Shown: piece by piece, positions 13,659 to 39,391 of the stretch
Numbering within the stretch: position 1 is the stretch's first letter
How the letters are laid out: each line of letters starts with the position of its first letter
Assembly (NCBI GenBank): GCA_003342895.1
Contig: PTFA01000035.1
Span: 604,022-668,021 of the forward strand
DNA: 64,000 nucleotides
Direction of reading: 5' to 3'
Source of the DNA: Casuarius casuarius
Taxonomy: Eukaryota > Chordata > Aves > Casuariiformes > Casuariidae
Notes under the pieces: generated by a model
Told to the model about the DNA's origin: nothing
What the model saw: the letters and a program-made list of their open reading frames with translations, nothing else
Databases searched by the model: none
Program-made: the position numbers and the translations under genes

Positions 13659-15077
13659 CTTACACATTTCGCAGCAGGACAATCATGAAAATCTTGAGAT
13701 GCACTCTCCATTCTACTCAGCCAGTATGGATAAATGTCTTACGAAGTCTACTGTGCAGGCTTAATGCTTCTAGACTCCAATGGGAGCAAATGAAAGCAGC
13801 CTGCACTCTGCTCCGTGTCAATAAACGTAAAATTTCTTGATAGGGACAGGCAAACACTGCTTTTCTTTCCCCCACTAAGGCTTTTCAAGATTTACCTTGT
13901 TTAGTCTTTGTTCTCTCATTGTGTTCTCCTGCCACTTCATCATTTTGCACTACTGAGAAAAATCCAATACTGCTTTTGTGGATATTTAAGGAAATGAAGG
14001 ATCCTTTTCTAAACTCCTTGAGCCTAGCTCACTTCTCACTTCATATCTCAGCACCTCTAATCATGACACGCAATAGGATGAGAACCTACAGTCTCCTCTC
14101 TCTCTCGTTGAGCGTTTTAGTCTGCCAATTTTTGACATCCATTGCAATTGTTTTAATAGGTCTGAACCAACCTCAGCACCATTTGCAGCATTTTTCTCTG
14201 TTAGAGACAATGTCAGAGTTAACTAACGGACATTTCACTTTCATTAGACAACGTACCATTTAGTCAGAGCAAAAATTTATGGAAGAAAACATACTATCAA
14301 GTAACAGCAAGGGTCTGTGTGCTTTGAGCTCTGCAAGCACTCCCTCATCTTCACCTGGGAACCCCAATGAGAGTGCTCCAGGTCCTCGTGCAGTGCCTCC
14401 TCTTCGGCAGCAGTGCCTTGTGAACTCTTGGATCGAATGTCACCTCCTAGATCCGAGTTATCATTTTATACAACGTACACCCCAGATTTCTTGAATTAAG
14501 TCAAGCCTTAATTATTTCTGCTAAGGATGAAACTTCAAAAGGCAGATTATCAGTCCTGAAACAAGAAAGATAAACAGTAACCCCTACTTTCATTAGGAAA
14601 ATCAGAAGCAGGAGTATCAGCATTCAGTGGCAACCCTGAACTAAATAATTCCTAAAATGATAAACACATGTTATTTATAAAACTGCAATAATATGGGAAT
14701 GTTCAATTCAGCTACAGCTGAATATCTTCCTATAATAACAATATTTGAATTTTCTGTGTTTCCATAACACTGTTTCTCTATCACCATGACACTTTCAAAG
14801 ATGTGGCATTATTTTGGAGTAAGTTAAACAAAAAAAATTTCTTAGCTCAATAAATTGCTATTTTTGACTCTTAATTAAAACAACTGTCTGTATTCACAAT
14901 GTTTAGGCAGTTTAGCAGCTTAGGCACATCCTGGAAGCGCATGAATTTACTCTGTACTGCTTCCTTCATTTTGATTCTTTGCTTTAAGGAAACACTTAAA
15001 AAAAATTTGGAAATGATGCATAGGTAATTAAAATTGGAAACTTCCTTATAGGCTGGAATAACATTATTCATACCTAT

Positions 15078-15112
15078 ACACACACACAAATATACGCACA
15101 CATACAGACACA
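15078..15112 (+). repeat. Imperfect (CA)n microsatellite
   Basis: An interrupted CA-rich run ('cacacacacaaatatacgca' followed by 'cacatacagacacaa'). The minus-strand frame across it reads as a Cys/Val/Tyr-rich repeat, which is an artefact of the dinucleotide composition. Confidence 0.75.
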
Positions 15113-17220
15113 ATACTGTATGTTTTCAATTCTGCTTTGTTGTGGCTTCTCTATTAGGGATATCCTCAGATTGTTTCTCTCTTTTGTCAGCCTTTCTTAG
15201 CATCAGTAACTGGAGGAAATGTAATCTTTTATTTTTATAAATGCATAACTAATGCAATAAGGCAATAGACCTATTTTTCACTAATGCAGTAATCAGATCA
15301 GATATAAAATTAAGGCTTAAGATGCATTCAACAAATATTTGATAAGACATGAAAGCAGTTATGAATGAGTTATTTTATTATTACATATGGTGCTATTTGT
15401 GGCACTGGAAGTTTATATAGAAGTAATCTCAATTTGTAGAACTCTGATTACTAAAATGGACAACCAAGATTTGCATGTTCCATTTAGTTTGCTTTATAGT
15501 TCTATTTTTAATTTTGACTGAACACTTGCATCATAAGACTTAATTAAGCTCCTATTCTACAAGACTATTTTTAACATTAATCTAAAAACAGTTAGAACGC
15601 GATGATATTGTCCTGGCCAGAAAGTGGTATCCCTCAACTCTGTCTTTACATAAAATCAAATGGGAATTAGATCAAAACTAGCCTTTGTGTACTTAGGATA
15701 TGATTTTAAGGAATCTTTGGGAACTAAGACATCAAACTGCTACTGCCTTTCTAAAGACTAATTTAACTCCCTTTGGCCTTTGAAAATTACATACCTATTA
15801 AAAATTTTAGTAATTAAATTATTAAATTATTAATTAATAGTAATTAAATATTAAAATAACCCACTATTTTCTTCAGCAAATAGAGAAGTCCTAATTTTAT
15901 ATGCAAATAACTGCCTCAACAGCAAACTACCTTCACTTTAGGTAAGCAAAGAAAAGATGCAGGGAAGCCAAACTAAAAGACAAAAGCAATCCTTAATCTT
16001 TCCCTGGGTTAGGAAGGAGCGATTTAGCCAGCTCTCCTGCTTCATCTAATCTGGAAAGATATGGAACTATAAACCACAATCCCACAAATTCTGCTTTTAC
16101 CAGAAGAGTCTTCCTCTGTTGCTTTTGTCATAGTTCTCCTTCGCAAGGGCTGGATCCTATATTGGCTAGGAATTACGTTCCTCAGCTGACTCGTAGCACC
16201 TCCAGATTGATTTCCTACAGGGAAGCCTCGCTACTTGTCCATGCACTCCAGCACAATGACTACCTTATACACCTTTTGCAAAAAACCTTTATAACTGTGT
16301 TCAAACTGAAGCCTCATTACATTTTTTCTTTCCTAATATTTTGCAAATGTTGCAAAGCCATTCCAAGATGGTGATGCTTCAATTCACTCTCTAACTAATA
16401 AGCAAAACTATCTGTGAGCAATACTCTTTTCTCTGTTTGTTTGACTTGCTCTTGGTCGCTTGCCAAAGAGAAGATAGTCTTTTAGATTAAACATTACTAC
16501 TCCTGCTGGAGTATTTTAAAACATATTCCTACATGTATTTTGCTTGGGGACAGTGACTGAACTTTTCCCATTACCAACACTGCAGGGTTAGACGCAAGGA
16601 GGCTGTTTTCTTACCTTAATAGCAAAGCCAGAAGAATTTTTCCCCTTCAGTGTGATAATATAATGCAGAAGATAGATGTTATGAGGCTCGTGAAAGTTTG
16701 TTTTGGTTTTAGACACAATATGTCACATTAAGCAGTAAAACAGTAAAACTATACTGTAATAGAAAATCTGATCAGGCACCTCCTATGAACACTGATTCTT
16801 GATTTTGTAGTTAAAATAAACTAGTCTTTAGGAACTGCCACAGAATTACAGCACTGAGGCTAAAGAGGACCTTGTCAAGTTTACATGAATGTACTCATTG
16901 TTCTATCATTTGCTTTCACTCTTCATAGGTCTGTAATTTTTCAAGTAAACTTTAAACTGAAGCTATCCGGTTTCAATGCCTGTATCTGCTCTCAGCATTA
17001 CTATTGCTGAGCATAACTGTCCTAACAATATAGAAAAATGCATGTTTTTATTTCGGATCACTTATGTTGAGCCTCAGCACAGGTTAAGATGTAAGTCTAA
17101 GAACAAGATGAATTTGCTTCACTTTTTGCAATTGACAGAAAAATTTTTAAATTAAAATACAGAATAAGCATTGCAGCAGATATCACATTCGCTCCCTCTT
17201 GCATAAAGCACAAGTGTAAA

Positions 17221-17238
17221 AAAAATAAATAAATAAAG
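17221..17238 (+). repeat. (AAAT)n microsatellite
   Basis: About four AAAT units, flanked by 'gtgtaaa' and a GGGG run. Confidence 0.75.
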
Positions 17239-20200
17239 GGGGGAATAAAAGTCTAATTGAGAAATAATCCTAATTGCAAACTGTACCACTAACAGCTCTT
17301 TAAAATGCAACTTTAACAGACTGTCCTGTCTTTTTACTGGAGTCAGATTTCTTATTAATATCTTAGCATAACACAGACTGAAACCTGTGAAGCTGCTTAA
17401 TTCCAAAAACAAGGCCTGTGGCTATGAGAAATACATATCTGGGCCATGATCAGATTATTTTAAGCAATTGCTGAAAAACTCTAGCTACTAAAACAGAGTT
17501 TAACCTCTGTTTTATTTGTTAATATACCGGAGCTATTAATAATTTCTTATTTCTTAACCCAATTTCACTGAGATTTTACCTGACTAAAGCATGGAAAGGC
17601 AAGCTCTCCCAGTAAGGGGAAGAGGTCATTTTTCTCCTGATAGCCTGAGGTCTTTGCTGAAGATCCCTACTGCAGAACTGTTTTGAAGGTAAGCAGGATG
17701 AGAAGAAAGCAGCAAGATTAGCACAGCAGAGCACGCAAGAGGTTAGAGAATGCTGCAAGCAATAGGGGTATCAAAGAGCACTGAGATAACATTAAGAAGC
17801 TTCTACAAGCATATGTTATGGGTATATACACATATATACCAGAATATTCAGTAGTTTTTATTCCTCTCTAAACCAGATTAACAGACAATGTGAGTTTGTT
17901 TTAAGGTAGAACTTCCACCTTAGTAAATGCCGCACCAAGTGCTACAGGTTCTCTTGTATGTTGATTAAAACAGTGATGGTCATACTGTCATGTAATCATT
18001 GTTTTCTCCCCTCATTCATGTTTAAGACAGAAATATGGGAGCAGGTATCAGATTAAGCTAAAATGATCAAGGTATGTCTTCAAGATTCATCTCAGAAACA
18101 GACAGTGATCCTATGAGTTGTTCAGATTTTCTTTACAACAGTAACACTCTGCCACAGAAGTGAGGAGGGTATGGTTGCAGGAACAGACAAATTACCCACC
18201 CCTTCTGTCCTGCATCTCCAGGTTTACGGACAGCTGTGCAGGCAGAATAAGCTTCTTACTGAACAGCACCTACCCATATATGAGCTGCTCTGCTCATGAG
18301 AGAGGTATTTTGTCTTTCTCTGTCTAAAGCACACTGCTTCTATTTAAAATCACCTAGCTCTTGCTTCAAATCCGTTAAGTTGCTTTGGGAGTGCCCTCAT
18401 AGTGCTTTCTTAGGCAATTATTTTTATTCTCCCTACACTCCAGTTCACCATGCAGGAATTGGTTAGGCATATATATTTTGTGCATCTGAGTCTCCTGTCA
18501 AGACTGTCATATCTCAGACTCCATTAATGTCTCTGCAGGCACCCTGTTAGCAGGCTGCAGCTGCTTCCACCGGTGCGCCTGTCACACAGCTCATTCAGAT
18601 AAGGGTTCCTCTTGTGAAACTTCTCCAGCTGAAGGACACGCTTTTAAATCTGACTTTAAAATGAAAGACAAGAATCCGGAGAACAATACAATCCCCTCAT
18701 ATTGGCATCAATGTGGTATACAGACACATACTTGCTGTTTCTAAGAACTATGGTCCCAGTCTTATCCTTACAGATTTAAAAATCTGCCAAACAGCTTCAG
18801 GAGAATACAGAGGCGCATAATCCATATAGACGACGTAGATCCTCAATTAAAATATATGGCAGGCTAGCAAATGGGCATGGCTTTGTGTATTTTAGAAAAG
18901 GTAGCAGTCTGAATCATAGCATCAGCAGTAGAATTTTTTCTCCCCAATAAATACTTTTTTTCTGGTAACGTTACAAGAACTACACGAGACACAGCCTTAT
19001 GAATAAATTGATACTATGTGCACCAGTTTAATGAATAGTCTTTGTTAAGAAATATACTTACATTTTGAAATTGAAAGATTTTTTTCCCTGGTAAATTGAG
19101 CACAGCATTTAATCACACTTTGAAACTGACAGAAATACTACTATGAATTATCATTTTTCATTACATAGGAGAATATTTTTTCTAAACAAATTAAATTTGC
19201 TTCCGATACTCATACTCAAGTATTCTTAAGAGAAGGACTAAAACACTATTCTGCTTTTCTGCTGTCTCCTTCTCTGGTAGGTTCAGACATTGTTTGCCAG
19301 CCTTAGTACCTACACATTTCTAAAGGAAGTCTCTTACATACAATGGAAATTTGTGTCAAGTCCTGCTTCTGAAAACAGACACAAGGAGAAATAATGGAAT
19401 TACTCAAGTGACTAGGAAAATAAGTTATGCTGACGACATACTACAACGGTGTGGGGAAATAATGGCAGTGTTCTCAGAGAGCAGAAGCGATCTAAGATTC
19501 AGCTTGTTCCAGTGTGCCATATTTCACTGTGTAAGGCTAGAAGAGACAGATTCTGACCGAGTTCGTCTAACTGAGTCCAAGTATACTGAAAGATGATAGT
19601 CCCTAAACTAGAAGCCTAATCAGTTATCATATGTTAGATTCAGACTAACTTGCTGAAACTCCCCTCAACTCAGGTAATCATAAACCAGTACTCTAACTTT
19701 ATTGCTTTTTAGTTTTCTCATTCCAATGCACCTAAAATACCATCACCTTGGTTTGATTTGTCATCCATACTTCTTGAATTCCTGCCTGTCCTCCATATCT
19801 TAATTAAAAGTTCACTGTCTTTCTACTGGAAGTCCTACATAAATGTCCTGCTTATATCTCTCTCGTATTATTTCTCCTAGCTTGATCCTTGTGCTTTTCC
19901 AAAAATCTCTTTAGTGTTTTCTTTTTTATTGCCCTCCTGAGTTTTGTACTTTGACTAACGCTCTTCCTTTCACTTGCCATCAGGAGTTAACACAAACTTA
20001 GACCACGGTCATGAATTTGGAAAGAAGCTGCAGCAAAAAGCAACTACCCTTAATCAAAAGTGCTCTCCACCAGTACTAAGAGTACACCATGGACTCACCA
20101 TGTGAGATGTCATTGTTGTTCTGTAAGAAGTAGGAGAGAAGCCACATCAGATGCTATCTAAATAAATAATTTTTAATATGTACTGCACTGTTTGAAATGT

Positions 20201-21009
20201 ACACACCTGTTTGAAATATTAATTCTAATATAGAACGTGAGGCAACCTTACCAAAATGAAGGAGCATATTCAGATGAAAGATCTTGAAAGGAACAGTCTA
20301 GCTACTTGCCACATCCCATACACCTTAGACTAACCAGACCACAGAAGGAGATATTTGTGGAGCAAACTATGCTTTTTTAGGCCTCTACTATTTTAAATCA
20401 GAAGCTGTTTCTGAGTTTTCTGTATGGCCTTATCTTTCATTGTTTTGGAACCTATTTATAATACTCACCTATACCATATCTTCTCAGAATAAGTTTCAAA
20501 ATGTAAATTATGCTTTATTTGAAACATCACTTCCTTTTGTCTTTTAAATTCTATGCCTGATAACTTTGTTGTGCATTCAACTCTTCTTGCATTATAAAAC
20601 ACAGTGACTAATCACTCTTTATTCACATACTACATATGACCCTCCTCAGCTTTCTATTCAGGCTGAGGAGTCCTGTTCTACTTAATTTTCCCTTGTATAT
20701 AATAATTCCTTATTTGTTTCTTTAGGCCTTTTAAAAATTCCATTACGTATGTATTCTGAGATCAGTAACTGACATTTTACACTGACCCCATCTCCATTTA
20801 CTGTCTAATAATTTCTAAGACTCTAACATTTTTTCAGCTGCTGCTAATCACTGAGTACACATTTTCAGACTACTTGCAATGACTCCCAGATCTTTCTTGA
20901 TTAGTAGTCTCTATTTTAGAGCATTGATTACATGTCTATGTACAAAAACACACTGAGATATTTACACAGTTAGGGTCACGGCATTCCGCAGACACACACT
21001 GCTCACTTA

Positions 21010-21412
21010 CTTGGATCTGTAAGGTTCTTCTGTAGTGCTTTGATGGCTGCTTTGAAGTTTGGTATTTTGAATAATTTTCCATCGGCAAGTTCTCACTAAT
21101 CTTAGAGCTAACGCTTCTGGCAACTGATACAAAGATACAAGAAAAAAAACCCACAATACAGAGGGGAATACTTCTGCTAAAATATTTTCTTCCTTTAAGT
21201 TTTTAGAAGCTATTTCATGCTGTAGTAGGTCTTTATTTTCATGCACTCTAGCTATACAGAAACTCATTTGCTGGACTCCAGCCATTCTGCTTAGGTTCTC
21301 CCTCACTAAAGAGGCATAAGAGGTCTCCAAATCCTGCAGGGAATTGAAATTTTGTTGCATTTTCAGATCCAACTGCAACACTGAATTTGTGAAGTCTTAA
21401 AACTAAAAGAGA
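21010..21412 (-). pseudogene. Exon-like coiled-coil open region, unidentified (possible relic)
   Basis: Reading the minus strand downward, the frame is open from a possible acceptor (ttttaag, near 21400) to a strong donor-like site, ATCCAA|GTAAGTGAG, near 21012. The first part, about 21401-21172, is rich in Leu, Glu, Gln and Lys with heptad-like spacing (LQDLETSYASL, LLQHEIASKNLKEEN), as in a coiled coil. The middle loses this character. Downstream of a good polypyrimidine acceptor (TTTGTATCAG, near 21122) both this frame and another frame, containing SKISENLPMENYSKYQTSK, remain open to the same donor. The 48 bases between a possible GTATTC donor and that acceptor look like a mini-intron but are shorter than normal vertebrate introns. 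I do not recognise the protein. It may be a real lineage-specific exon, a decayed gene, or chance. Confidence 0.3.
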
Positions 21413-21420
21413 CCATCAAA

Positions 21421-24400
21421 CTTCACACATCATTTACTTAAAAAGTACCAACAATGAACACAAAGTCTGAGCAGCAGACAATATTTAATGCACAATATTT
21501 AATCTATAGCTGATAAAAGGTCAACTCTTATGCAAAACTGTGTTTAAAGCAGCCAAGATTCTGAATTTCTAATAAACTCAAGATGTTATCTAAAAAGGCA
21601 AGGAAACTAGGCTAAACAGGACAAATAACAAATAAAATTACAAGCCTAGCAGGACATTGGAAATTTACACAGGTTTGCAAACTATTTAGCTTTGAGTAAA
21701 AATCAAAGCTAAATCTCACCAAAGGAGAACAAAAAGAAAAACAAACAAGTTTTAGGTAACAGCAGCTCTGCCGCATCAGATAAAGATGGTCCCTTTACCC
21801 AAAGGGGCAAGGACATAGCCTTCTTAATGTGCTAAACTGAGATGCCATTCACTGTTTCCAGAATTTCCTCAAATGGCTTTTCCACAGCAAAATAAGTTAT
21901 TATAGATGATTTTTGGCCCATAAGTACACGAGGAATTCATAATCCTATTCATTGATTTTGTTGTGGAGCACTTGTTTGTAGCAAACCACTGGATAGTGGT
22001 AGCATTTTAAATTGACACAACCTGTTTCTGCAATATTATGAGAAACATGAGTGAAATATCACTCATGGCAAAAGTCTATTCATTTCATTAGCTCCTACTT
22101 GATGGTAACACTAATTCCCTTAAAACAAAGGAGATGCAGTGGGCATGGCAAAATCAACAATTGCCAAAAACACTCATTTAAAATACAAGGGGTACGAAAC
22201 GCTAAAGAATAGTGCTGAGTGATACCACAGAGAACACAAGAGTGTACATACATGAATACACGTACATAGCTCAGCATATCCTCCCCTCTGTGGAGTTCAC
22301 TACTGCTTCATCCAATGGACCATTACGAAGCTCATTGGGTTAAGAAAAAGAATGCATGAGGCGCTAAGCTATAATAAGTGTAATCAGTGGAGAAGAAAAA
22401 AAAATGAGGAAAGCATTTTACTTGAATGTCTAGAAAGCTAGAAAAAGAGTGCAAGAAAGAAGGTTGCCAAGAACGTACATTGCAAAAGCCACAGGTTGTT
22501 AAGTGCTTAATTTAGTATTTTAGAGTATTTTACTGTTAATATTACATCATACAACATGAAATGCTGCCAACCTCTAAAAATACTCAAACTAATACATTTT
22601 TTACTACATACAGCTTTACTTTTCTATAAATAGCAGCTTTTATATGGATTTATGAACTAAATTTCGATTATTCCACTAAAAAATGCTGAACATAAATATC
22701 TGAAACAGAAGTTGAAACGAGGTTCATGCTCCCTGCAAGTATATCTGGGCTACTCGCAGTAAAGCAATAGCCCCCTACACTGTTACCGCTGAACTCATGG
22801 GCAGAGCGTGCTTCCAGGAATACGGACCATGATACGGCTTGATACAACAAAACCCAACCTTCAAATTGCACACAAAAATCAACTGGAAAATGAACTGCAG
22901 AGTCAAGGCATCTGCTTGATATGAAGGGTTACTATCAAGTTAAGCAGCAGATCAGTCACTCTCCTAAGCTGGATCCCTTAAGAGCCTGTGACCTATGCAT
23001 TCCTGGTGCTCCTCCTCCTCCTCCATGAGGATCAAACCCCTGACAAAGGCGGAAACAGTCATCAGCCTGCATGTTCTGAACAACTGTGTCTCTCCTCTCC
23101 CCATCCGCAAGTAACAGAAGTAAAAAATGGCCCATCAGTTACACGCCACAATTTTCCTGCTTCTTGAACGGTAACAACAAACAATTTCCTTTGAGGTTTG
23201 CCTGTTAAGAGTAGTGGGACACAGTTACTCCCCTCACTGCAGCAAACCAAAGTAGACGGAAACATCGCTCCTCACAACTCTCCTGTTGCACTCACTAGTG
23301 TGGTGAAGACCCCCTCTTATCCATGGGCACAATGAGATTTGTCTCCTAGTTCCTTAGAAAATGTTTTTAGAAGCTTCACAGCATGAGAAATGCTAGGACA
23401 CTCGAAGTAACTTGTATAAATGTATTTCTATGTGTAATTTCATTATTAGCGTATTGCTTCCTACATGAATACCAAAAATGAAGATATATCGGGATAATAA
23501 AACGCCAGTTTTTACTGGTTAAAGTCATAGAAATTAAAGTATTTAAACTATTTTTCCAGATAATGAACATTTTTACTAAGAATATAAAAGAATAAAAAAA
23601 AAATCTGGCAGATCTAATATTCATAGGGCACTGAGTCTAGGATAATGAATTGATAATAAACATAGGAAAGGAATAAACAGGTGTAGAAAATCTAAAAAGG
23701 TGATACAGAGCTCTGTTGTTTCCAACAGCCCAAAAGAAATAGGCCTTAAAAATCCCCAGGTTACATCAATTTTAAAGTTTAGTTTGTTCCTAAGGATCTT
23801 CAGAGACTAATTCACAAATTAAGTTCAAAAATATTCTCAAAAATTCTTTAAACAGACCCAAATAAATAACTGAAAGTGTAATTTTCTCCAAGGAATATCA
23901 TTCTTGGTCCTACTTTGGTATGTTTTCTTCAGTTATACAAACAAAGTACTTAAAAAACCATTAGAAATATTCTGGACTAGTTCTTCTACTGATATAAAAC
24001 CATGTAGCTTCTCTGATGTAAACAGAGTCACGATAATTTATATTAGCTGTAGAATTTTCTCTTTCTAAATTCCGTTGCTGCCAGACTGTTTTGTATAAAG
24101 AACTCTGTAAAATGTTGGATTAACAAAGACCTGTTCAATATGAAAGCAAACTTGAATCTTCAAGAACAAGAATCTCTCAGTGATGACTATCTTGGAATAT
24201 TTATTCAAAATATTCCAAGAGGACATCATGAGAAAATATTTTTGAATAAATACATAATAAAGCCATAAATCCTGATGATCTACCACACAGGATTTTTCAC
24301 AGGCAAAAGCTGCAAGAGGTGTTTTTTGCTATTGGCAAGGTAGATCCAATAGAATAACTGCTAAGGAGGCATTCCGTAAATTTGGTAATTGACCCTTCAT

Positions 24401-25739
24401 AAACAAGTATTTTAATTAATGCCTTAACAATAAGCAATTAAGTTTGCACTTCTCATAGCTTTACCATTTCAATCTGAGTTAAGTGTAGACCAGAGAATTG
24501 CATCAGGCTGCTCACATTTATCTGACAATTTCTATGGCCAGGACTGCAATTTTCTTGTTTGCTTCAGAAATACAATTAAGTCTCCGCAGAAACCAGGGAA
24601 TTTAGAGGTGGTGCTGCCTGAGAACATTTAACTGATCCCTGTAATAATATCCAGTACCGAAATGCTGGGAGAGCATCCCTCAAGAAATATAGCAGAAATA
24701 TAAGCTGACATTAGAAAACACTCTTCAATTTTCAATAAAGCATACAGTAACAACTTAAAACCAAAACCTAAATTCATCTTAACTGCCAAGGTATAAGCCA
24801 GCTTTGTTTCTTGCACAGCCAGCATGAGATAGAGCCAGAGTCCTCTCATAGGGATAGATGTAGCAGACTCAATCTCATTGCCCATTTCGGATTTATCTTA
24901 AAACACAACAACCCATAAAATGCAGCAGGCAAAACAGAGTCTGAAATGAGGCAAACAAAATCTGGCTGTGCCGGTATGAATTTTTCCACTGCTTGCTAAC
25001 CTGTCATAGCATTCCCATTAGTAGCAAGCTGTCCTGTCCATAAAAGCTATGGGCTAAAAACCTGAAAGACCAAAGACACGCTCAGCATATCCACAGCACC
25101 AACCGAAACAGAGCTTCTGAGAAGCGCAGAAGCAGACAAGGCCTGTCTTCCTTCACTTACTGTAGGATGGGACACAGCTGGCTGTAGCTAAGGATGAGTT
25201 AGGTCCCACAGTGATTCAGCTGGAGCAACCCTGCTTTTTCATTCCTTGCACAGCTGGTGATCCAGATTACCAAGCAGAGCTAGCACAGCCTGACCAGCGA
25301 TTGCATAACAGCCCGTGCCCACTGACTCTTCAGCACCTACTGCGACTAACCCAACTGCTGAAGATGATCAGTAGGCAGCATACTGTTTCTGCAATGTGAT
25401 GCACCTAAGCTCATGTCCTCACACAGACTCATCTACTGCCCTCCCCTGTTCTCTTCTCCTCCCAGAGCTTTGCTCTGCTAAAAAGGACATCTTTTTCTGA
25501 GACTTGGGTAGGAATAAACAATATGGGATAGGAAAGAGCTGGCTAGTAACACTTCCAAGATCAGATCTGCTAAAAGTAAACAAAGAAGGGTGGAGGGGAG
25601 AAAGCAGAAATTATGGATTGCCATCTGAACATGTTAACAATATCAAGCTGTGGTGGCAGAAAGTGTCATATTATGCTGTGTAACCATGAATGGAGCTTGT
25701 AAACTGGATAGAAAAAAATCTTGTTGCTCTTCTTGGGTT
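21421..25739. other. AT-rich intergenic DNA, no gene seen
   Basis: Only short unsupported frames, the longest 85 codons on minus at 24628-24885. A (CTC)n run occurs at about 23009-23025 and a 12-bp-arm palindrome at 24190-24220. No exon series was recognised. Confidence 0.5.
24190..24220. repeat. Inverted repeat, 12-bp perfect arms, 7-base loop
   Basis: Left arm 24190-24201 (t-cttggaatatt) pairs perfectly with right arm 24209-24220 (aatattccaag-a) around the loop tattcaa. A third, diverged copy of the core in inverted orientation occurs at about 24234-24252. Confidence 0.85.
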
Positions 25740-26100
25740 TTATAAGACTGTCATCTGACTGCTGTGTCCAGTTTTTCTAGATAGATCTAGTCTGATTAGA
25801 GAGAGTGCAGGGAAGAGCAAGAAGAATGACAAGCACATTACAAACAAGGGAACACTGCAGGACTGAAGGTTGCCTAATATACAGAAGAGAAGGCTAAGGG
25901 GAGTTCAGACAACTTGCTTTGCATATATAAAGGTCAGCTGCAACGAGAAAGAAGCTGTTCGCCATGTCAGTGGTGGTCATGGAATAGCAGACATACACTG
26001 CTTCATGCGGAGAATTTCCTTTGGACATTCGGACTTTCAAGCAGGAAGGCTAGTTAAAAACTGGTAAGTGTGCCTAAAAGGCTGTGAAATCTCCATCTTT
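25740..26100 (+). mobile_element. Degraded CR1 LINE fragment
   Basis: The plus strand follows the layout of the avian CR1 3' region: a 'gtccagtttt'-type stretch, 'agtgcagggaagagcaa', 'agaagagaaggctaagggga', then segments matching 'acaact', 'ataaaggtcagctgca', and 'ctgtgaaatctccatctttt'. It is heavily diverged with many indels and ends without a clear tail. The short open frame inside it is not a gene. Recognition rests on remembered CR1 structure; a RepeatMasker run would settle the exact limits and subfamily. Confidence 0.7.
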
Positions 26101-27168
26101 TAATTATTATTTTTAAAGAAACAAGTTCAACAATGATATACATAGAGATGACACTGCTCTGGGTAGAATAATGGACTAAATGATTTGGTAATTTTAGCAT
26201 GATGTTTCAGTGTAATACATATTGCCTTATGTAATTTTAAAGATTTAAATGTGCTATACGGAAAAACATGCCTAAAATTATTTGGAAACAAACTTTCAAC
26301 CACATACTTAGCTTATATTGCAAAACCACCAGTTACAGAAAAGCAATGTTTATTTGCAAAACTTCACAGAACAGAAATTTTAGAAAATAATTCCCAACTA
26401 TTCATATCATGGCCATAACGTCTACATAATGTTCTTGCAGCTAAACAAGAGATTATCAGCAAACATTAAATATTTATTTTACAGCACCAATTTTTTTCTG
26501 TATTTCCTTCAAAATTCTGTGTGATTGGAAATGGTTAGAAGATAACACTTTTATGTAAACCAGTAACTTTAAAAAAACTTTAAAAAAGCTTTTAAAAAAT
26601 GCTTCCAAATAAAAAAGTGCTTCACATCTTTTTGCATATCAGTTCCAAAAAGAATATTCCACAATACATTTTATAGTAAAGGCAGTAAGACAGAATGTTA
26701 TAAGAAAAAAAGAAAAAGCTTGCAAACATCTACAGTATTACAGACTAAGAATTAAAATTCCTGTATCTGCCACCATAGCAATGAATTGCAATTTATCATG
26801 AAGTGAGTTTAGTACCTGATCACCAGAAAATCAGTAACTGTAAAATCATTTAGCTTTATTTAATATAATTCCTTGATATTATCCTCACTGTTCCAAGCAA
26901 TGCAGAAACATACACTTCAGGATTTTCTTTCGTGCCAAATGGAAACATTTAGCAAATGTTTTCCTTCTACTTGCCTGAAGCAAGTTAGGGTAAGTGTTAG
27001 ACATACATTTGAGAAATTATAATGTATTGCAATATACCAATATTGTCTTTTGGACAATTTCAGGAGCAGAAAAAGAAATAATCAGCCTACAAAATGTCCT
27101 AAGATGCAAGCTTCTTCACCAGTGATTTTATTTGACAGTAGCACCATCTACTGGTCTAGATGATCCTT
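26101..27168 (-). other. TMEM144 3' UTR and downstream DNA
   Basis: Read on the minus strand, this follows the TMEM144 stop codon. AATAAA signals on the minus strand (TTTATT on plus) occur at 27127-27132, 26855-26860, 26473-26478 and 26349-26354. Which is used cannot be decided by eye. No other gene is visible. Confidence 0.5.
27127..27132 (-). terminator. Candidate poly(A) signal very close to TMEM144 stop
   Basis: AATAAA on the minus strand, starting 37 bases after the TGA at 27169-27171. If functional it would give an unusually short 3' UTR. Three further AATAAA copies lie 0.3-0.8 kb downstream and are equally plausible. Confidence 0.35.

Positions 27169-39391
<12,223 letters not shown>

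Larger units (their letters stand above)
12560..20935. other. AT-rich intergenic DNA, no gene seen
   Basis: About 8.4 kb containing microsatellites listed separately and a second, weaker pyrimidine-rich stretch near 19740-19985. The longest open frame, 114 codons at 13919-14263 on the plus strand, has no family resemblance and no supporting splice or promoter structure. Confidence 0.5.

Noticed and set aside
13919..14263. 114-codon plus-strand frame
   Set aside because: No known motif, no supporting promoter or exon structure, in AT-rich intergenic DNA.
1..26000. Search for RXFP1 5' exons, expected next to TMEM144 by mammalian synteny
   Set aside because: No LDL-A cysteine pattern or leucine-rich-repeat exon was recognised by eye on minus. 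A tBLASTn of RXFP1 would be decisive; a hit would overturn this.
25870..26067. 65-codon plus-strand frame
   Set aside because: Lies inside a degraded CR1 fragment and does not match a CR1 protein.
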